DNA from: Doris montereyensis
Lineage: Eukaryota; Mollusca; Gastropoda; Nudibranchia; Dorididae
Length of the DNA: 64,000 nt
Assembly: GCA_037039925.1 (NCBI GenBank)
Contig: JAXRKP010000311.1
Span: forward strand, 99,501-163,500
Direction: 5' to 3'
Part shown: piece by piece, positions 1-12,800 of the stretch
Position numbering within the stretch: the stretch's first letter is position 1
How the letters are laid out: each line of letters starts with the position of its first letter
Program-made: the position numbers and the translations under genes
Notes under the pieces: generated by a model
What the model saw: the letters and a program-made list of their open reading frames with translations, nothing else
What the model was told of the DNA's origin: nothing
The model's database searches: none

Positions 1-200
<200 letters not shown>

Positions 201-494
201 GGTAGGATCCATACATTGATGATTATATGTTCTAAAAATTGTGATTAAAAATTACGAAGCAAAGATACGTGTACAATGAGCATGAATTTGGAAGTACATG
301 TGGTCACGAAGAAGTGACGAAAAGTGATCAAGTGACTGCATGTCATGTATGTTCACTCGACATGCTGTTGCACACGAACTAGTGACGGCAGTAACGTGAC
401 CCCTGGCCATCGACAAAGAAAATACACGAACATGTACACGTTCATGTACATCCTTAGACCCTGGTTTTCCTGCCTGCCTTCCCCCTCCTACCAC

Positions 495-665
495 CCTTCC
501 ACGTTATCAAAATAAAGGAAATAAGATAGTATAAGATAATGTCCTTTATTGATCCGTAGACAAAAAATTACATTGTGTTTGTCGACATAATGCTCACAAT
601 AAACAAGCACAACAGAAACATTAATTAATATAATATAATTTTTACTTCCTACTATATGTAAAATT
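495..665 (-). mobile_element. Possible LINE or SINE 3' tail remnant
   Basis: Read on the minus strand, this stretch ends in AATAAAGGACATTATCTTAT followed by degenerate TTATC-like units, the kind of 3' tail seen on non-LTR elements. No coding part is recognisable upstream, so it would be a 5'-truncated copy. The flanks (201-494 and 666-870) show nothing I can name. Confidence 0.35.
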
Positions 666-864
666 AAGGAACAACAAGTAAAAAGTCAAAACAAAACAAC
701 CCCCCTCCCCACACACAGCTTTTAAAAAAATACTTGGGCTATGAATGTGTCCAATTTAAATAATTCATTGACTTGGCTTCAACTTCAAGTCAACGGTGTC
801 TTCGGAAGCCGAAAATAGTATTATACCGGATGGTCGTCAATCTGACTTGCGGTGTGCTTAGCAA

Positions 865-897
865 GATTATTTCCTTTTCCGGTATTGCTTCAAGATG
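865..897 (+). promoter_or_regulatory. RPS4: RPS4 transcription start region with 5'TOP-like tract and exon 1
   Basis: The pyrimidine-rich run TTCCTTTTCC at 871-880 lies just before an ATG at 895-897 that is followed directly by a GTGGGT splice donor. Ribosomal protein genes typically start transcription at a C within a short pyrimidine tract (5'TOP), and vertebrate RPS4 has a first exon with almost no coding sequence. The start site would be the C at 873 or 874. This is inferred from pattern; there is no transcript evidence. Confidence 0.55.
895..897 (+). CDS. RPS4: RPS4 exon 1 (start codon only)
   Basis: The exon contributes just the initiator Met: CAAG-ATG followed by the donor GTGGGT. Exon 2 opens in phase 0 with GGT TAT CGT, giving [13 protein letters not shown], which aligns in length with the family N-terminus. 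No other ATG upstream of exon 2 joins in frame with a donor as good. Confidence 0.6.
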
Positions 898-3800
898 GTG
901 GGTTACCTTGTTTTCATTCTGTGTGAAGTGTTTTCTTAAATCCTCTTTACCTTGTTTGATCGCGAACAAAATTTGACTAGAGACATTATCATATTGTCAA
1001 GTTTCCTATGGTATACAACTGTAGCTATTTATGTACTGTAGTATTCTCAGAGTTGACATGAAATGTAGGCTAGGATGATGGGTTCTTTCGGCATTTTGAT
1101 CAATTTCATGTATAAAGACAGGATGGTGGATATCATGCTTTTTTATCGTTGATTGTGAATTTTTATTCATTGGATTTGAAGTAATCGTTTGCACATATTC
1201 TTTTCAGGGTTATCGTGGACGCAGAAAGTCTTTGAAGCGCTTGACAGCACCCAAATCATGGCTTTTGGACAAGATTGGAGGCACATTTGTGAGTAATATA
1301 GATTCTGGATCTAGATTAGATTTAGATCTAGAAATAGAAATCTAGATTCTAGATCTAGATCTAGTAATATTTTCACTGTACTCAACTGATACTGTCTGTT
1401 GACTTACCTGTTACTAATAAAGTAGATCTATCTAGAGCTAGATTCTATCTCTTGGTCTAGAGTAAACTTACGTCAACTCAGCTGTTAAAAGACGTGAAGT
1501 AGAGGTGTAAAGAAAGGAACCTATTTGTCCATAAATAACCCCTTGACCGTAGAGCCTTAGCCTTAGAAGATAGTGGCGGCATCGGTTGCTGAGTGGTTAG
1601 GTTGCTGGACTGAAAATCATGAGGTCCCAGGTGCAAATCCTGGCAAAGCTAGGTCTGACATTGTGTTCCTTGGGAAATGGAAGACCCATAACAAGTATTT
1701 CCACCACTCAACCCAGGTGCAAAGACAAGCACAAGTCTAGCCTGAGAGTAAAAAGCTGTATAGACTAGTGGCCTGTCCAGTAGGTGATGATTATAGCTGT
1801 TGAGTTTTACGCTATTGAAACCGGTATGAATTTGCTTTTAACCAGCATAGCTACCATTTCATTACTCACTGTTTGCGTGATTCACTTTGCCAAGACGGTT
1901 CTTACGCCAGTGCGCGACTAAGTTGCCTGTACCTAATGACTGGTTCAAATTTTTGGTGCTGTGTTATGGATTTAAAATCCACGTTACATAATAAATTCAT
2001 GAAATTTAGATGTGATACCTCTATATTCTGATAAAGTGTTATTAATAAGTCAAGTAATATTGAATTTGGAAGAACTGCCCTATCCGTTAGGCTAACGAAG
2101 TGACTATTTGTAATGATGAATACCCGAGTGAGGAAAAAAGGCTTTTCATCATTAGTATTGGATCTATTACGGATGATGAAACGAGAACTGTTTTAATACG
2201 TGTCATTTTGACTTTTCATTACTGAGCTAACCACTTCACCAATGGCAATGTCAGTCAACCTTGTCATAGGGTCTACTTTTGGGTCTTACAACAATTTCTT
2301 ACAGGAAATCTAGATATTAGCTCTATCTAAGATTAAATCTAGATCCGAGGGAGAGAAACACAAGACCAAGAAAGAATAGGTAGGAGAGTGACATTCACAC
2401 ACATGTACAAGATATATATATTTTCAGATCGAATCACATGCCACATAGATTTAGACGTTATGTTGAATCGTGACACAAGACTTAAAAAAGATAGAAAATC
2501 TTTACACACGAAGTGGTTATTCGGACTTGGGTCCCAATAAACACCCAGACTATTCGGACACGCTGGGCCTATTAGGACACGGGACTAGTTATGTTAAATG
2601 ACGTCATAACCTAACCTAAATCGTACATGCCCAGAACAATATTATTAGATCTATTATTTGTCCCAAAATCCAATAACTTTCTCGGTAGCCTACTCCATAA
2701 CATTAATAACGTAGTGTAGCACCTACTGGGATATTTACCTATTAAAAAATTTAAAAAAATGGGTAATAAAAATCGCGACCCATGCTCCTGAAAATGAGGT
2801 CACCGGAATGTATGAAAGGTTTCCGTTTACTTTTTTTTTTTCCGGAACGGAATATGACCGATAGTTGACTTCGCTCAAGGCCGTCAAGATGGTCTTGCTT
2901 TGCTACGATTGAAACTGAAATTACATGTCTTCAACTTCAATTCTCTAAAAAATATGTTTAGACATAGATTCTAGATCTGTGTGTCCCAATATAAACCCGG
3001 GTCGAATAAAACCCACATTATTGGGACACGCGGGTCCGAATAAACACCCACACTATTGGGACACGGGTCCGAATAATGACAGCCTTTTACACACGTGACT
3101 GAGTCACATCGAGATCTAATGTTGATCGTTCCCATTCACCATATTCATCTGTAATTAAAATTAATGACGGATAGTGGCAAAGTATCCATCATGACAACTA
3201 TCAGTATTGATAATAACAAAAACTAGAAATAATAGAGTAGTAGTACACAACATTCCTGGATCGTGTTCCTATTTTTATAACTTATTGACTGGCGCTTAAC
3301 AAGATTAATTTATTATCTTTTTTCTTTGTTTGCGCTGGATTAGATTGATGCAGTCTTACGTTCTATGTGAAAGCATAATAGGATTTTGCATTGAGGGAAT
3401 GCAGTGATGCAAAAGCGTTGCCACAGCCAATCTTGTGAAGTCTAATCGGGAATACATGAACCGAGCTAAATGCCCCTGTTTTACATTGTGGTCCATTGTC
3501 ATGAAATGTAGATTGTATTTTGTAACAAATTATTACTACAAGTGAAATTTATTCCTTTTTTTCCCCGTCTTATTTCTTTCAACTCTTTCGTTGGACAGAA
3601 GAACATCTTCGTCGAGAACTAGAAGCTAATATAAATAGATCTAGACACGGAAATACAACATATAGGGAGATACAACATATTTGTTTACAAGAGATATAAA
3701 ATTCTCAATTATTAATTAGATTCTATGGCAACACAAGGTAGTCAACAGAGTTCAGTTCGAAAGGGTGAAAATGCAAGCACTTAAGAATAAGTAGATCTAG

Positions 3801-6800
3801 CGTTCTGCTCTCCCGGTTAGCACTGGCAAGAATAAGTCGTGAAATGACACGCATAGGATGTCAAAAATGCCACAACAACTACTTTTCCACAATTTTTTGA
3901 TGTATATCTTGATAAATCTAGTCATGCATATGTTGATTCACATATTTAAATAGATAACATTTAAGTGTTGAAGTCAGCGCGTACGTCTTCATACAATGAA
4001 TAGTACTAGTAAAAGAACATTCACATAAGAGTTACCACTGATTTTGGGAAATAGTGCAATGCATCATGGGACAGATTGGCAGTAGGAGCTAAATGCCTCA
4101 TTGTCTTAAATTACAACTACAACACATTGTCTCATTCTAGCATCAATAACACACCGCAAATCCCACGCTATTTCCAGAAATACGTTTTTAGTGTGCAAAG
4201 GGGTGGGCAATCAATTCACTTCAATAAAATCCTTTTATTCTCTAACAGATGGGTCTATTCTACGGACCTTAAAACCTAATACTTATCTACTTAGACTCTA
4301 CCAAGATTCATTAATCTGTGAAGCAAGCATCAGTTTTCTCTAATATGATTGGCTGAACGATCAGAAAGCTAGTTTTAAAAAGTTAACTTTATTTGAGTTA
4401 ATGAGTCGAAAAACAAATGAAAATAGACCCATTTTGTAGTGTCCCCATCCACGCAGAAATATCTGGCCTTCATGTTATATGGTTTGTAGAGCAGGACTGC
4501 AATAGCTGGTCGCCACGCAACATGTGTTAAAAATGACATCAATGAAAAACGTAAGCGGTAAATCATGTTAAATTAGAGACGTTATGATGGCTTCATTTTT
4601 TGTAAATGCTACGAAGAAATCTTAGTTTTAGGTTAAGACATGGGTGCCGCTATTCGGTTCAAACCGGAATTCTGTTTTGATGGATTCTGTCAATAAAAAT
4701 CTCCTGACTGTTTGGCGATGTTCTCAAATAGTCGAAATCTTTTCTTTTCCTTCTCTTTTCATAGACATTCATACAATTACATTGTACAATATGTGCGATG
4801 TATGCCTATGTTGTGCGATTGGGAGCATTTTCAGGTTTGGCAAAATTTAAAATTTAAAGTTCAGATTTCAGTGACCTTGGGTTCTGGCACTCATGGGTTA
4901 AGAGATTGTTGATAGAGTTCTTTCATCCCACCTCTAAATGTAGATCTAGATCTAAGCTGATACAGGCAAGAGCAAATTTGACCCACTTTATTTTATGCCG
5001 CCTAAGTGTAAAATTATCTAAGATTTATACCACCTGGCCAGTTATCCAGTTGTATTCACTTTTGGAAAACAAACAGGGCATCAACTGCTAAAGGAATCAT
5101 GATTGAGATCTCGATATAGACATAGTTACCTATCTGGAGTAAACCTAGTAGTGAAGAAGATTTGTTAAGAACCCACCCACATAGACAGTTTAGTCTTTGC
5201 ATTGTTTTAAAATATATGGTAGGTGCTTTCATGATGAAATAAAATGTAGGCTTCAACTTAGGACAAGGAAAATTGTTCTACCATGATTTTGAGTATTTAA
5301 AACTCATTTGGTCTGTTGTACATATTATCATAACATTTTAACACTTGAATGGGAAATTTTTCTTTCTTCTTTCTATCAGGCACCCAAGTGCAGTGCAGGT
5401 CCCCACAAAGCTCGTGAGAGTTTCCCAATGACTCTTTTCCTCCGTAATCGTTTGAGATATGCTCTATCTCATGCTGAGGTGAAGAAAATTGTTAAGCAGA
5501 GGCTTATCAAGGTTGATGGTAAAATCCGCACCGACAACACCTACCCCACTGGTTTTATGGGTATGTTTGCTAGAGAACGCTTTGTCATCACTCACTTGAT
5601 TACATGGGAAAATGTTAGAAGAATTAGTGGGTGACTATTTTGAGTAATTGATTTACTGGGGCCTCTATAGAAGCTATGCCGATCTCTCAGTGATCAGTGT
5701 TGTCAAAACTCAGGCCTACACAGTCTCCAAAACGGTCGCATCCTTTTCCTCTAATGAAAAGATTGCATACATATTGGTGAAACAATTTACGATTTAAAAT
5801 CTATCTGCTTTTTTGTTGTAGGAGGAGACGCATGCCAGACAGACATATTTTTTAAGAAAGGTTGTCATTTGATTATGGACTCAGTGTTTGTAGATGATAG
5901 TTTCAGATTTTTAAAAAATGAACTAGATGTCTGGAATAATAGATTCCTGAATAGACTGCTGAAGAGCAGTAGTTTGCATTATAATGTAAACCCGTGCAAA
6001 TGGGTCGTATGCAAGGAATGTGTATCCTAATGAAACTTATGATGTTGAGAGGTTCGACATGTTTTCAAACACCTCCATACTAACTAGATTTTATGGTTCA
6101 CATCTGATCTTTGCATCTAAATCAAAAGATTTTTTAGTCAAGGTGTCTACACCTCTCAAATCAAAGGCTGTGAGTTTAAGCCCCACCTACGGTTGACAAA
6201 TTTTCTCTAATTTTCCCTGAATAAAATCTACACCACCCCGGTCCAGGTAGGTGGATCGATACCTAGTCCCATCGGAGACAGACGATAAAAAGGAGATCCC
6301 ATGTGCAGATCACATTCTTTGAACATTAAAGATCCCGTGGCTGTTTACAAGGCAGTGCGGGCAAAATTAAAACTCCCACCAAAAACCCAAACACCACCTT
6401 AGTTGTGGATGTGGGCAAATCAAATCATAATTTTAATCCTATTTAGATGTTTGTCGACTCTTTATTCCTTACCACACTTTCTTACCTAAATTAAGTGAGT
6501 TTTTGCTTTTGATTTTTAAAAAAACAACCCATTCAAGCATAACTTCATAAAGTTTAAGATTAAAGGCTTTCTTAATTCTTAGGTTGGGGTTTTTTCTCTC
6601 TGGAATTTTCCTATCCCTGTGGAGATTGCTGACATAAAGAATTTTTACTATTCAGTAATTTTAATTCAACCATTTTACTTTTACAGATGTCGTTTCCATT
6701 GATAGGACCAATGAGCACTTCCGCATCCTTTACGACGTGAAAGGTCGCTTTGTTGTTCACAGGATCAAGGCTGAAGAGGCTAAAGTAAATATTTTACTGC

Positions 6801-9800
6801 TTGTGTAGTGACAATGACCTGCGACTTTAGATTTCGCTGTTCATTTACCAAACGTCTCATTGGGAGTTTGCTGTAATGATTGAATGAAAATTTGATCATT
6901 TGACACTTCTACAGGAAGAAATTATCTTTTGCTGTTTAAGATCATAGGAATTTGAAAACCGTTCAAACGTTGAATTTCCTACAGCATTATTTTGTGATAT
7001 GATGTATCCAGGATCATTTTCAGTGATGAAATAAACGTATGAACATCAAGATCAAACTGGATAAACGATAATTTCTTCCATATTTTGTGTTTGATTGTTA
7101 AATTGCAAACGCCTTTTCTCTCTATTGCTACCCCTTTCTTCGGCCTCATCTTCCTCCCTTTCCCCCCATTTCATTCAAGTTGGGACCAGTGGTATTTAAA
7201 TTATTGTATTTAAAGAATTGCAGGCATTTTGTGTCAATTTAGACATTTATCATTCTTTAAATTTGTTATTGGCTACATGAGATATGTTGAGGGCTGTAAT
7301 AATTGTGTATTGTTTTATGATGTCGCATATTACCCCAGCAAGTCTTTATTTATTGTGTGAATTTTCTTCATGTTTGGCTTAACCACACACACACACACAC
7401 TTTTTTTCCTTCCATCCCTGTTTAATCTTTTTAAAAAAATTTTTTTTTTCCCTTGTTCAGTACAAATTGTGCCGTGTTCGCAAAGTTGCCACTGGACCCA
7501 AAAATGTTCCTACATCATCACTCATGATAGCCGCACCATCCGCTACCCTGATCCTTTGGTAAAAGTTAACGACACTGTCATGGTTGATATTGCTTCTGGC
7601 AAAATGAAGGAGTTTATCAAATTTGACACTGGTAAGTACAAACTGCTTTTGACGATACCTATTTACTTTCACTTGTTCATATCTTTCATTTTGCTGTTTT
7701 TTTCTTCGTTCGCCTTGATATAACCGCATATGGTGAATTGAACACATTCCAATAAAACAAATCTCTTATGACTGGGTATGGGATGTGAGTCGTATATATA
7801 TGTGGCGTCTTGTCAAGAAAGGAAAGCAGATGAAACAAGATCATAACTGGTGTACACAGATATGGTTACTTCTTTGTTATATGATAAACGTTTCTTGGTA
7901 ATTGAAAAGAAAGATATGTTGTCATTTGAAAAAAATGTCTGTTTATTTTGACTTGTTCATCACACAGGCAACCTTATTATGATCACTGGTGGTCATAACT
8001 TGGGACGTGTGGGAACCATCACCCACAGGGAAAGACATCCTGGGTCCTTTGACATTGTCCACGTAAAAGATGCTCTCGGACATTTATTTGCCACCAGGTA
8101 AGACTTCAATTGCCCTTTTCTGACTAAAGCTTGAAATCTGTTGTTTCTTTTAAGGCCAGCTGTTAGTTCAGGTTCATTTGCAATGTTTGCAATTTTATCT
8201 GACGGGAATGTTTTTTACGGGTGGTGATATCTTCCTCTACACAGGAGTCTATAGACTATATCTAGCTTATTAGTTAACGTCATTCTTGTCCTGTTTTTAT
8301 TTTCCAAAAGTTATGTTAACAAGTGACAGTTGTCCTTCAATTTTCTTAGAGGGCAGTCTAGATCATCAATTTGTTCAGATGGAAGATATGGACATATGCC
8401 TAGTACAGGGATGGGGATTTTCCGGTTTATCCCGGAGTTCCGTGTTTTTGACACGTCGAAAAGACCTCAGGATTTTCAGATGAGACTTTAGAGATTTTAA
8501 AGATTTTCAGATGAGGCTTCCGAAAAAAATTTTTTATGGCCGTAAGGGATTCGTTGTTTCACGGAAAATGACGCATCACCTGTCGTTCTTGTGGGCAAGG
8601 CCTGAGCCGACACCGTTTCCACCGGACCGACCCTTTACCCGTTGCCTGCAGGCATATCCTAATTTCTTTGGCTGTATAGCCATCGGCCATTGTTGTAATC
8701 CGTATGGGACAAAGATGGGTTGTTTTTTGGCACAGTGGAGTTCCTCCCTGTGTTTGTTTCATTTTTATACACACACAAGCACCAGTCGTCTGGGTAAACA
8801 TAGGGTCTAAGTCTAATTATTACGGATGTCACAAACAGAGAGAGAGAGTCATTACAGTATCATTTATCGCCTTTTAATGAGAGAGACAGAGGGGAAAAGG
8901 GAGAGAGAGTAAAATTAGTAATACTGGTGTGGTAAGCCTAGTAATAGTAGTAGTGGTTACGGTAGTAGTAGTAGTACATCTACATACCTTTAACGTTCAA
9001 GATTTCAAGTTTAATCGTGCGCTTTTTTGTTGTTTTATAGAATTATGCCTCATTTACTATGTTACGATTGGTTTTGCCTTTTTCAAATCGTACAGGCCGG
9101 ACACGTAATCTCTCTTTCTCTCTCTCTCTCACACACACACACACATACATACATATAAATACACACTCTCACATAGGGTCTACAATGCAAGATTGCTATA
9201 CAGCATCCTGATCAATGCAGGCACCTGTAGTATTGTGTTGATATTAAACTACATACAATACTACATGTGGGCTACAATACTACATGAGTATTGATTTTTT
9301 TTTCATGGTCGCATGTTATTATTTTAGGGATAGTCACATGCACTTGGTAGAAAATTTCCGGCTTGACGAACTGATGAAGTGAAGCTATGTTGTTTTGAGC
9401 TTATACCTTTTAATATCCGATAATTCCAATGTGGGTGGATAGCGGGTGATACTGGTAGGGTCGTCATCTTTCCTTTTCCTCTTTTATCTAATCTTTAATC
9501 TTACATTGCTGGACTGGCAAGACAGTATTTTGGAGTTCAAGTCCTGTATGGTAACTACCTATATATCTAAGGGCTTATTTTTCAATAAAGCAAACAAACA
9601 AGTCGAACTGACGTCCACGCTCTTTGTGAATCACACCCGTAAAGGGAGATAACTCACACGTGTGACATTTTAAAAAAAAACTGCTTTTGTTTAGCTTGGA
9701 TTAGGCATTTTGATTCCAAGAGTGTTGCATTATAGGTAGCCATTGTTGAGGTAGATAGAAAAAGAGAGAGAGAGAGGGGGAGGATGGCATACTTGAAGAG

Positions 9801-12800
9801 AGCATTAGGGAATATTGTAATTAAATGTTCTGGAGGATAAGTAAAGTGACTGCAAAGTAAAATGTCATGGAAGAAAGTGAGTAAGAAAACACGAAAACTA
9901 TGCTTATAGTACCCTTGTGTTGGCAAGTACCACTCAAATATCTAGAGAATTTTCATGCTTTTATGGGTTTTTCTGCACAACTACACACAGCGCCCATATC
10001 GAAGCCATGGCATTTCCTAATCATGAGATGCTGTGGTCATCATTGGGCTACAGTGATTTACATTTGACGGTCGCAGCATCCTGTACATTAGAATGTCTGC
10101 ATACAAATCAGTGTAGACATTTGCATTATATTAAAATCTTATTTGTACCACCGTTCGGTGAAGAATAAAAGTTATGCTCACACTTCCCCTACTTTGTGGA
10201 TAAATTTGATACAGAATTGACCAAACAAAATGAAAATTTAAATGAGCATTAGTACATTTTGAATGGGAGCTTTGAAGTTGAAACTCAAATTTTTGGATAA
10301 CAATAGTGAAAATTAGCCTTAATTTGTCTCCTTTTGCGGGGGATGGGGTGGGGGGGGGCATACTTGAAGAGAGCATTAGGGAATATTGTAATTAAATGTT
10401 CTGGAGGATAAGTAAAGTGACTGCAAAGTAAAATGTCATGGAAGAAAGTGAATAAGAAAACACGAAAACTATGATGGAAATTAGTGACTGCGATAAAACA
10501 GGATGAAGAATGTTTGGCCAGAAGAGATGGATTTGAATGTAAAAAAATGAAGATAAACGAAAAGAAGAGATGATTCACTTGTTTTCGTCTGTTCTTGGTT
10601 TTCTTCTTTTATTGTTTTTTTTTGTGTGTCTGAGTAATTATTTGGCTAGAGCCTATCAGGGGAGGGAGGGGGCTCACCTTTTTAACAACTGCTATGGGAT
10701 GTTACTTGCACAACATGCACATGGTACCTGTGAAATTTTCACTCATGTTTTCATAGAATCAGAGGATGAATAGTCTTCAAGACTAATGGCTTGATATGCT
10801 TTTGAAAAATGAATCCTTAGATATATAGGTAGTTATCATACAAGACTCGAACTCTCTTGCCAGTCCAGCAATGTACTTTTACAGGACTATGATGATAGTG
10901 ATACAAATCTTTCTTGAATTTTGATTCTAAAAAGTTAGCATGTCTGATAACATAGGGGTTTTTTTTATATTGCGGCCCTCTTTATATTTCTTGTACTTGT
11001 ATTTAAATGCAATGCTCTTGCGTAATAGTATTTTGAAATTTTAAAAGGGGCGATAAAGTTCAGGTTTTTTTTTCCAGAGCTTGTCCCCATCCCTGCTAGT
11101 AGCAATCTTACTACAAATAGCAAAATGGCGCCGAAGCAAGAAAATTTCAGTGAGACAGGAACCAAATGCATTTAGACAGTGGACAAAGACTTAACTTCCA
11201 AAAAAAAATTGAGATACATGCTTAGTAACGAAAATTGACACTAGGATACCTGGCTTTGTTTGTCTTCTGTGAAGATTTATCCATTCACTGGAATAGTTAA
11301 AAGAGAAGGCTTACAGGAATCCTAGGAAGAAAGTTACATAGTACATCAAAAACGTTCCAATGATTGGAGGTGATTTTTTCTCTCTCGTCAGACATTTTAT
11401 GGTTCATTCAGTACAGTCAAGTATTAACATTTAAGTTACATGCTTAACATCCCTTTCAATGGTGACCAAATGTTTTGCTTTGCTGAAATGTTTACAGATG
11501 ACATCATGCTTATAGTACCCCTTATGTTGGCAAGTACCACTCAAATATCTAGAGAATTTTCATGCTTTTATGGGTTTTTTCTGCACAACTACACACAGCG
11601 CCCATATCGAAGCTATGGCATTTCCTAATCATGAGATGCTGTGGTCATCATTGGGCTACAGTGATTTACATTTGACGGTCGCAGCATCCTGTACATTAGA
11701 ATGTCTGCATACAAATCAGTGTAGACATTTGCATTATATTAAAATCTTATTTGTACCACCGGTCATCATGGAGTAGTCACAGAAACTTTCACACAATAAC
11801 TCATTAGTGAGTAGATTCCTGGACCGGAAGATGCTGACCTAGATTCAATTTTCCTGCAGTCAGATTGACGGGGTGTGTTTACATTTTCTAAGTTTTCCGT
11901 GTGCTTCTGATATGTCGTGTAAGGAAAAGGATTTTCTCTCTCCGTTTCACTTTTGCAACAGACAATCCTTTGGTACGACAAAATTGATCTTAAATATAAA
12001 AACAATAGCAAAAAAACACATTAAAAAAGTAGATGATTGAAGCAGAACAATGAAATATGTGTGTGCAAAGGCGGTATAGAAGCTAAAAATTCCATCAATG
12101 ACATGCTTTGGTGAAAGTGACGCTATTACTTTGGGGTCTCAATGAGGCGTAAACAGACCAATCAGCTGTCTAGAAATAATAGCACCTAAGATAAGTAACG
12201 AAAGTTGGTTTGCTGAGTCAATCTGATTGTTGAAAGAGAAAATGTTAGCCTTGGTCGCTTGAGCAATGGGAAGCAGTTCGCAGGCAGCCGGGCTAAACAC
12301 AGCTGGCCTTCTACCGCACTGCAATTTTTCGGCCGGGTTAAAGCATATTGAGTTAAATGGTTCCCAACGCACAAATTTCTCAAAGATTAATTGTGTATTT
12401 TCAGTTTAAAAAACCAAAACATTTTTCTTTTTTAATCAATTAAGCCGATGACGAAAGATACCTAGCCTTTAATTACATGCTTGACTTTCTATTGAGTAAA
12501 AACATTATTTTTTTTATGTTTCAAAAATGGTTACAAATGATATGATGGTGGTAGGTACAGGAGGTACTCCTGTGCTGGGAAACACACTGCTTAAAGAGAT
12601 CAAGAAGGAAATGCATGCTTAACACTCACATTTTCACACACATACACGCACTGAGTGTAAAAAGGCATTTTTCATGCGTTTGTCTCAGTAACATATTGTA
12701 TTTAACAGGGTGTATGGAAAGTCACTTCATACTTTATTAACAGACGTATTTCAATGCAGAATAGACGAGGTCAATACAATTGAATGACAATTATAAATAA

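Larger units (their letters stand above)
8406..11095. mobile_element. 2.7-kb inverted-repeat DNA element in RPS4 intron 6
   Basis: The left end CAGGGATGGGGATTTTCCGG and the reverse complement of the right end CAGGGATGGGGACAAGCTCTGG share a perfect 12-base terminal repeat. The element is flanked on both sides by CTAGTA (8400-8405 and 11096-11101), a 6-base target duplication. CAGGG ends recall hAT transposons, which make 8-bp duplications, so the superfamily is uncertain. No transposase ORF is seen inside, so it would be non-autonomous. Nested within are an inverted pair of tRNA-like repeats and direct repeats. Confidence 0.65.

Noticed and set aside
2888..2900. Alternative RPS4 start (CAAGATGGTCTTG)
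   Set aside because: It resembles the exon 1 context but lies downstream of exon 2 (1208-1288), so it cannot be the first exon of this model.
7370..7723. Stand-alone ORF beginning [10 protein letters not shown]
   Set aside because: It is RPS4 exon 5 in the frame after the break, extended into the introns on both sides.
8511..8810. Possible transposase in the 2.7-kb element
   Set aside because: The 99-codon ORF has no recognisable catalytic or DNA-binding motif.
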